DNA of 7,977 bases, taken from contig JACCRA010000157.1 in NCBI GenBank assembly GCA_013813825.1, forward strand, positions 1 through 7,977. Direction: 5' to 3'. The position numbers were made by a program, and so were the translations under genes. Each line of letters begins with the position of its first letter. Position 1 is the first letter of the stretch. The DNA comes from Pyrinomonadaceae bacterium. Lineage in GTDB: Bacteria; Acidobacteriota; Blastocatellia; Pyrinomonadales; Pyrinomonadaceae. A model generated the notes under the pieces. That model was given only the letters and a program-made list of their open reading frames with translations, searched no databases and had not been told where the DNA came from. Shown one piece after another: positions 1-7,977 of the stretch.

Positions 1-2105
<2,105 letters not shown>

Positions 2106-2112
2106 AGTCAAT

Positions 2113-2118
2113 CTCCTT
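2113..2118 (-). promoter_or_regulatory. Shine-Dalgarno sequence of rpoC
   Basis: AAGGAG on the minus strand, 7 nt before the TTG at 2105-2103. Its spacing decides between two in-frame TTG codons. There is no ATG or GTG start nearby that would preserve the conserved N-terminus ([15 protein letters not shown]). The first base of the motif is also the last base of a 15-bp inverted-repeat arm, so an RNA stem would directly abut the ribosome site. Confidence 0.75.
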
Positions 2119-2226
2119 AGTAAGCAGTGAGCCGTCAGCAATAAGCAGTAAGTTACGTTTCGTGTCGGCGGTGAGCGGTAAGCCATCAGCAGTTAGGACC
2201 TGCGGCTCACCGCTCACTGCTTACTA
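2118..2226. repeat. Heptamer repeat tract with 15-bp inverted repeat, rpoB-rpoC spacer
   Basis: Most of the rpoB-rpoC spacer consists of degenerate 7-nt units with the pattern NRTNAGC. Five consecutive units occupy 2119-2153 (first AGTAAGC, then AGTGAGC, CGTCAGC, and so on) and four occupy 2170-2197. Three units in reverse orientation occupy 2205-2225. As a result TAGTAAGCAGTGAGC at 2118-2132 is a perfect 15-bp inverted match to 2212-2226, and GGTGAGC at 2170-2176 matches 2205-2211 inside it. One arm starts 4 nt after the rpoB stop codon and the other ends on the rpoC Shine-Dalgarno sequence. An mRNA fold here could affect translation or decay, but this is inference. There is no terminal T-run, so it does not look like an intrinsic terminator. 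Confidence 0.85.
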
Positions 2227-2230
2227 TTCT

Positions 2231-6709
<4,479 letters not shown>

Positions 6710-6716
6710 CAGAGAT

Positions 6717-6721
6717 TCCTT
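6717..6721 (-). promoter_or_regulatory. Shine-Dalgarno sequence of rpoB
   Basis: AAGGA on the minus strand, with a 7-nt gap to the ATG at 6709-6707. It supports the first Met over Met13 and Met17. Its first base coincides with the edge of the heptamer tract that begins at 6721, as also happens at rpoC. Confidence 0.8.
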
Positions 6722-6826
6722 CAGCGATCAGCCGTCAGCATTCAGCGATCAGCAAACAGGACGATGGGAACAAACTCAAATGCGTCGAGCTTCGGCTTGC
6801 TGATAGCTGATAGCTGGGCGCTGAGA
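6721..6826. repeat. Heptamer repeat tracts in opposite orientation upstream of rpoB
   Basis: Five tandem 7-nt units of the form TCAGCNN occupy 6721-6755 (TCAGCGA, TCAGCCG, TCAGCAT, then two more). Four units in the opposite orientation occupy 6799-6826, starting with two copies of GCTGATA followed by GCTGGGC and GCTGAGA. The 43 nt between them are not repetitive. The two blocks are imperfect reverse complements, so the rpoB leader could fold into a stem just before the ribosome binding site. The unit belongs to the same broad AGC-containing family as those before rplL and rpoC. Confidence 0.85.
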
Positions 6827-6845
6827 GCTTCTTTATCAGAGACGC

Positions 6846-6880
6846 CAAAAGGCGGTCGGAGCGCACAAGTCTCCGACCGC
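6846..6880 (-). terminator. Candidate attenuator/terminator hairpin between rplL and rpoB
   Basis: GCGGTCGGAG at 6852-6861 is a perfect 10-bp inverted match to CTCCGACCGC at 6871-6880, with a 9-nt loop. On the transcribed minus strand the stem is followed by CTTTTGG, only four T, so termination would be partial at best. In E. coli the rplL-rpoB spacer contains a partial terminator that lowers polymerase synthesis relative to stalk protein. Position and structure here suggest the same role, but no activity can be read from the sequence. Confidence 0.5.
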
Positions 6881-6954
6881 TTCATTTCGCAGAAAAGCAG
6901 TTAATAAAATTCAAACTGATTGTGGGAGTAAAGCCAACGCCTCAAATCCCACCC

Positions 6955-6984
6955 ACTATACCCGACAATAGTGACATGTGGCAA
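6955..6984 (-). promoter_or_regulatory. Candidate sigma70-type promoter for rpoBC
   Basis: On the minus strand TTGCCA (6984-6979) and TATAGT (6960-6955) are separated by 18 nt; each matches 5 of 6 bases of the TTGACA/TATAAT consensus. Transcription would begin near 6948, giving rpoB a leader of about 240 nt that includes the 6852-6880 hairpin. The -35 element falls inside the distal arm of the hairpin after rplL. Two 5/6 matches can occur by chance, so this is tentative. Confidence 0.35.
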
Positions 6985-7037
6985 GTGACGAGCAGAGACG
7001 TTTTAACTTGTCTCGTCGCCCGTCACTTGCCGCTGCT
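6971..7037. repeat. Inverted GTGAC-type heptamers forming a hairpin after rplL
   Basis: GGCAAGTGACG at 6980-6990 is a perfect 11-bp inverted match to CGTCACTTGCC at 7021-7031. An inner 5-bp GAGAC/GTCTC pair lies at 6995-6999 and 7010-7014. Both arms follow a 7-nt rhythm: GTGACAT, GTGGCAA and GTGACGA run from 6971 to 6991, and the opposite strand from 7032 downwards reads GCGGCAA, then GTGACGG, then GCGACGA. The stem starts 6 nt after the rplL stop codon. It could protect the 3' end of an upstream mRNA or be a processing site. No T-run follows, so a strong terminator is unlikely. Confidence 0.75.
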
Positions 7038-7418
7038 TTACTTGACTTCGACGGTCGCGCCCGCGTCGGCCAACTTCTGCCGGATCGTCTCGGCCTCGTC
7101 CTTCGAGACGCCTTCCTTGACGGCCTTCGGCGCGGCCTCGACCAAGTCTTTAGCTTCCTTCAGGCCCAGCGCCGTGATTTCGCGGACGACCTTAATGACG
7201 TTGATCTTTTGGCCGCCAGCGGCCTGCAAAATCACGTCAAACTCAGTCTGCTCTTCCGCCGGGGCCGCCGCTTCCGCCGCTCCACCGCCCGCAGGCGCTG
7301 CGACTGCCGCCGCCGCCGCTGAGACGCCGAACACTTCCTCTAACTCCTTGACGAGTTGCGAGGCTTCCAAAAGGGTCATGCCCTTCAAAAATTCGATGAC
7401 TTCTTCTCTATTTGCCAT
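7038..7418 (-). CDS. rplL: 50S ribosomal protein L7/L12
   Basis: Stalk protein of the large ribosomal subunit; its dimers bind the L10 C-terminal helix and recruit and stimulate the translation GTPases. The 126 residues are close to the usual 120-130. Residues 1-32 form the N-terminal dimerisation helices. Residues 33-57 are an Ala/Pro/Gly/Glu-rich flexible hinge, and residues 58-126 form the globular C-terminal domain, starting TEFDVIL and ending ATVEVK. Factor-contact positions align with E. coli at a constant offset of six: Lys71, Ile75, Lys76, Arg79, Leu86 and Lys90 are kept, while E. coli Val66 is Ile72. The ATG start is supported by a strong GGAGGT, although the spacing of 13 nt is long. 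The gene is 283 nt after rplJ and 328 nt before rpoB, in the standard order. Identification is secure. Confidence 0.98.
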   Translation of the reverse strand: MANREEVIEFLKGMTLLEASQLVKELEEVFGVSAAAAAVAAPAGGGAAEAAAPAEEQTEFDVILQAAGGQKINVIKVVREITALGLKEAKDLVEAAPKAVKEGVSKDEAETIRQKLADAGATVEVK

Positions 7419-7431
7419 GATTAGTTCAATA

Positions 7432-7437
7432 ACCTCC
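7432..7437 (-). promoter_or_regulatory. Shine-Dalgarno sequence of rplL
   Basis: GGAGGT within GAGGAGGTT on the minus strand is an unusually complete match to the 16S anti-Shine-Dalgarno sequence, as expected for a very highly translated gene. The distance to the ATG at 7418 is 13 nt, longer than the usual 5-9. No alternative in-frame start lies closer. Confidence 0.75.
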
Positions 7438-7451
7438 TCGGGGTTCTTCTC

Positions 7452-7534
7452 AGAAGCTGTCAGCTATCAGCTATCAGCTATCAGCTAAAACAAACTTTAG
7501 CCTACGGCTGATAGCCAAACGCTAACAGCTTGGT
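7452..7534. repeat. Heptamer repeat tract upstream of rplL
   Basis: Four 7-nt units occupy 7459-7486: GTCAGCT followed by three identical ATCAGCT copies, with a degenerate AGAAGCT before them. In the opposite orientation GCTGATA (7507-7513) begins a degraded run of GCYNANN-like units to 7534. GCTATCAGC at 7477-7485 is an exact 9-bp inverted match to 7507-7515, and GCTAAA/TTTAGC (7484-7489, 7496-7501) offers a competing small hairpin. This is the least degenerate heptamer array in the window, suggesting recent expansion or conversion. The adjoining stretch 7535-7666 shows no gene, promoter or repeat I can support, apart from AAGAACCC at 7550-7557 matching GGGTTCTT at 7441-7448 in inverted orientation. 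Confidence 0.85.
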
Positions 7535-7666
7535 TTCTACGCAAGCCGAAAGAACCCACGGGACACTTCCTCAGATTTGTTGCATCCAAACTGAAACAGC
7601 GTCCGAGCCGTTAATGGCGACCTGACATACCGCCCCGCCCGTTTTCCGCGTCCGGCTGACTTTTGC

Positions 7667-7701
7667 TGAAATCTCAACTTTGAGATTTCATATTTCAAAT
7701 T
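7667..7701. repeat. AT-rich heptamer run and hairpin directly after rplJ
   Basis: Five 7-nt units of the form TSANNTY (TGAAATC, TCAACTT, TGAGATT, TCATATT, TCAAATT) fill 7667-7701 and end exactly at the rplJ stop codon. TGAAATCTCA at 7667-7676 is a perfect 10-bp inverted match to 7681-7690 with a 4-nt loop. The stem is AT-rich and is followed on the transcribed strand by GCAAAAG, so it does not resemble an intrinsic terminator. It may stabilise or mark the rplJ mRNA end, which is inference. Its unit differs from the AGC-type heptamers elsewhere in the window. Confidence 0.75.
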
Positions 7702-7977
7702 TTACTGAGCGGCTTCTTCTTCGCCGCCGCCTTGTTTCTCGCCGATCTGCTTGACGACGATTGCCAAATTGCGCGGCACGGCCGACAGCACCGTGACCAG
7801 ACGCTGCGCTTGGCAGTTAATCAAAAACATAATCTTCGAGATCAAGACTTCCTTCGACGGCAAGGAAGCGATGGCTTCCACGTCTCTGAGCGCGATGACC
7901 CGACCCTCGACGACGCCGGCTTTGAAGGTGAACACGTCCGGGTTGTCCTTCGCGAATTTCGAAACCGCTTTCGATAG
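7702..7977 (-). CDS. rplJ: 50S ribosomal protein L10, C-terminal part (partial)
   Basis: Last 91 residues of ribosomal protein L10, the base of the ribosomal stalk, which binds 23S rRNA through its N-terminal domain and carries L7/L12 dimers on its C-terminal helix. The frame is open to the right window edge, so the start and about the first half of the usual 165-180 residues are missing. Visible L10 signatures are KFAKDNPDVFTFKAGVVEG, the SLPSKEVLISKIMFLI segment and RLVTVLSAVPRNLAIVVKQI, which begins the stalk helix. It ends in a Gly/Glu/Ala-rich tail, with stop TAA at 7704-7702. A GTG codon at 7935 is internal, because conserved L10 sequence continues upstream of it. Family L10 commonly represses its own operon by binding the mRNA leader before rplJ, which is outside this window. 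The position directly before rplL confirms the call. Confidence 0.95.
   Translation of the reverse strand, partial: LSKAVSKFAKDNPDVFTFKAGVVEGRVIALRDVEAIASLPSKEVLISKIMFLINCQAQRLVTVLSAVPRNLAIVVKQIGEKQGGGEEEAAQ

Noticed and set aside
6922..6952. GTGGGA/TCCCAC inverted pair in the rplL-rpoB spacer
   Set aside because: Only 6 bp with a 19-nt loop, a chance-level pairing with no T-run.
7459..7486. Possible CRISPR array or small mobile element
   Set aside because: Units are 7 nt without spacers, and there are no terminal inverted repeats with target duplications or transposase fragments, so this is a simple tandem tract.
6922..7488. 188-codon plus-strand open frame over rplL and its flanks
   Set aside because: It covers rplL antisense and runs into heptamer repeats; its Ala/Ser-rich content mirrors the rplL hinge and the repeats.
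7631..7642. C-rich run that could be a G-quadruplex on the minus strand
   Set aside because: Only about three G runs are present, one of them two bases long, so a four-tract quadruplex is not supported.

Overview
This window is a ribosomal-protein/RNA-polymerase operon lying entirely on the minus strand. In transcription order it reads rplJ (C-terminal part, right edge), rplL, rpoB (complete), rpoC (N-terminal half, cut by the left edge). The proteins are clearly bacterial. The RpoB N-terminus carries an inserted double zinc-ribbon-like segment with four CxC/CxxC pairs. I associate this form, from memory, with Acidobacteriota, and the heptamer-repeat-rich spacers would fit a soil or thermophilic member of that phylum such as Blastocatellia. 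The taxonomic call is an inference at moderate confidence. No plus-strand gene, tRNA, rRNA, insertion sequence or CRISPR array was found.

Layout from right to left. At 7977-7702 is the L10 C-terminus, followed by a 283-nt spacer (7701-7419) with an AT-rich hairpin and a heptamer tract. Next is rplL at 7418-7038. The 328-nt rplL-rpoB spacer (7037-6710) holds a long hairpin just after the rplL stop, a candidate promoter overlapping that hairpin, a GC-rich 10-bp hairpin with a short T-run (possible attenuator) and a further heptamer tract ending at the rpoB Shine-Dalgarno sequence. rpoB spans 6709-2231. A 125-nt spacer (2230-2106), made largely of heptamers that form a 15-bp inverted repeat abutting the rpoC Shine-Dalgarno sequence, leads to rpoC (2105 to beyond position 1), which most likely starts with TTG.

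Functionally, L10 and L7/L12 form the ribosomal stalk that recruits translation GTPases, and beta and beta' form the catalytic core of RNA polymerase. Their co-transcription is the classical arrangement. In other bacteria, stalk protein is made in excess over polymerase through partial termination and mRNA processing in the rplL-rpoB spacer. The hairpins and candidate promoter here are plausible local equivalents, untested.

I do not see a new gene system. The feature worth a second look is non-coding: all three spacers contain degenerate 7-nt tandem tracts of at least three sequence families. They usually occur in both orientations, so the mRNA could fold between genes, and in two cases the tract runs right up to a ribosome binding site.
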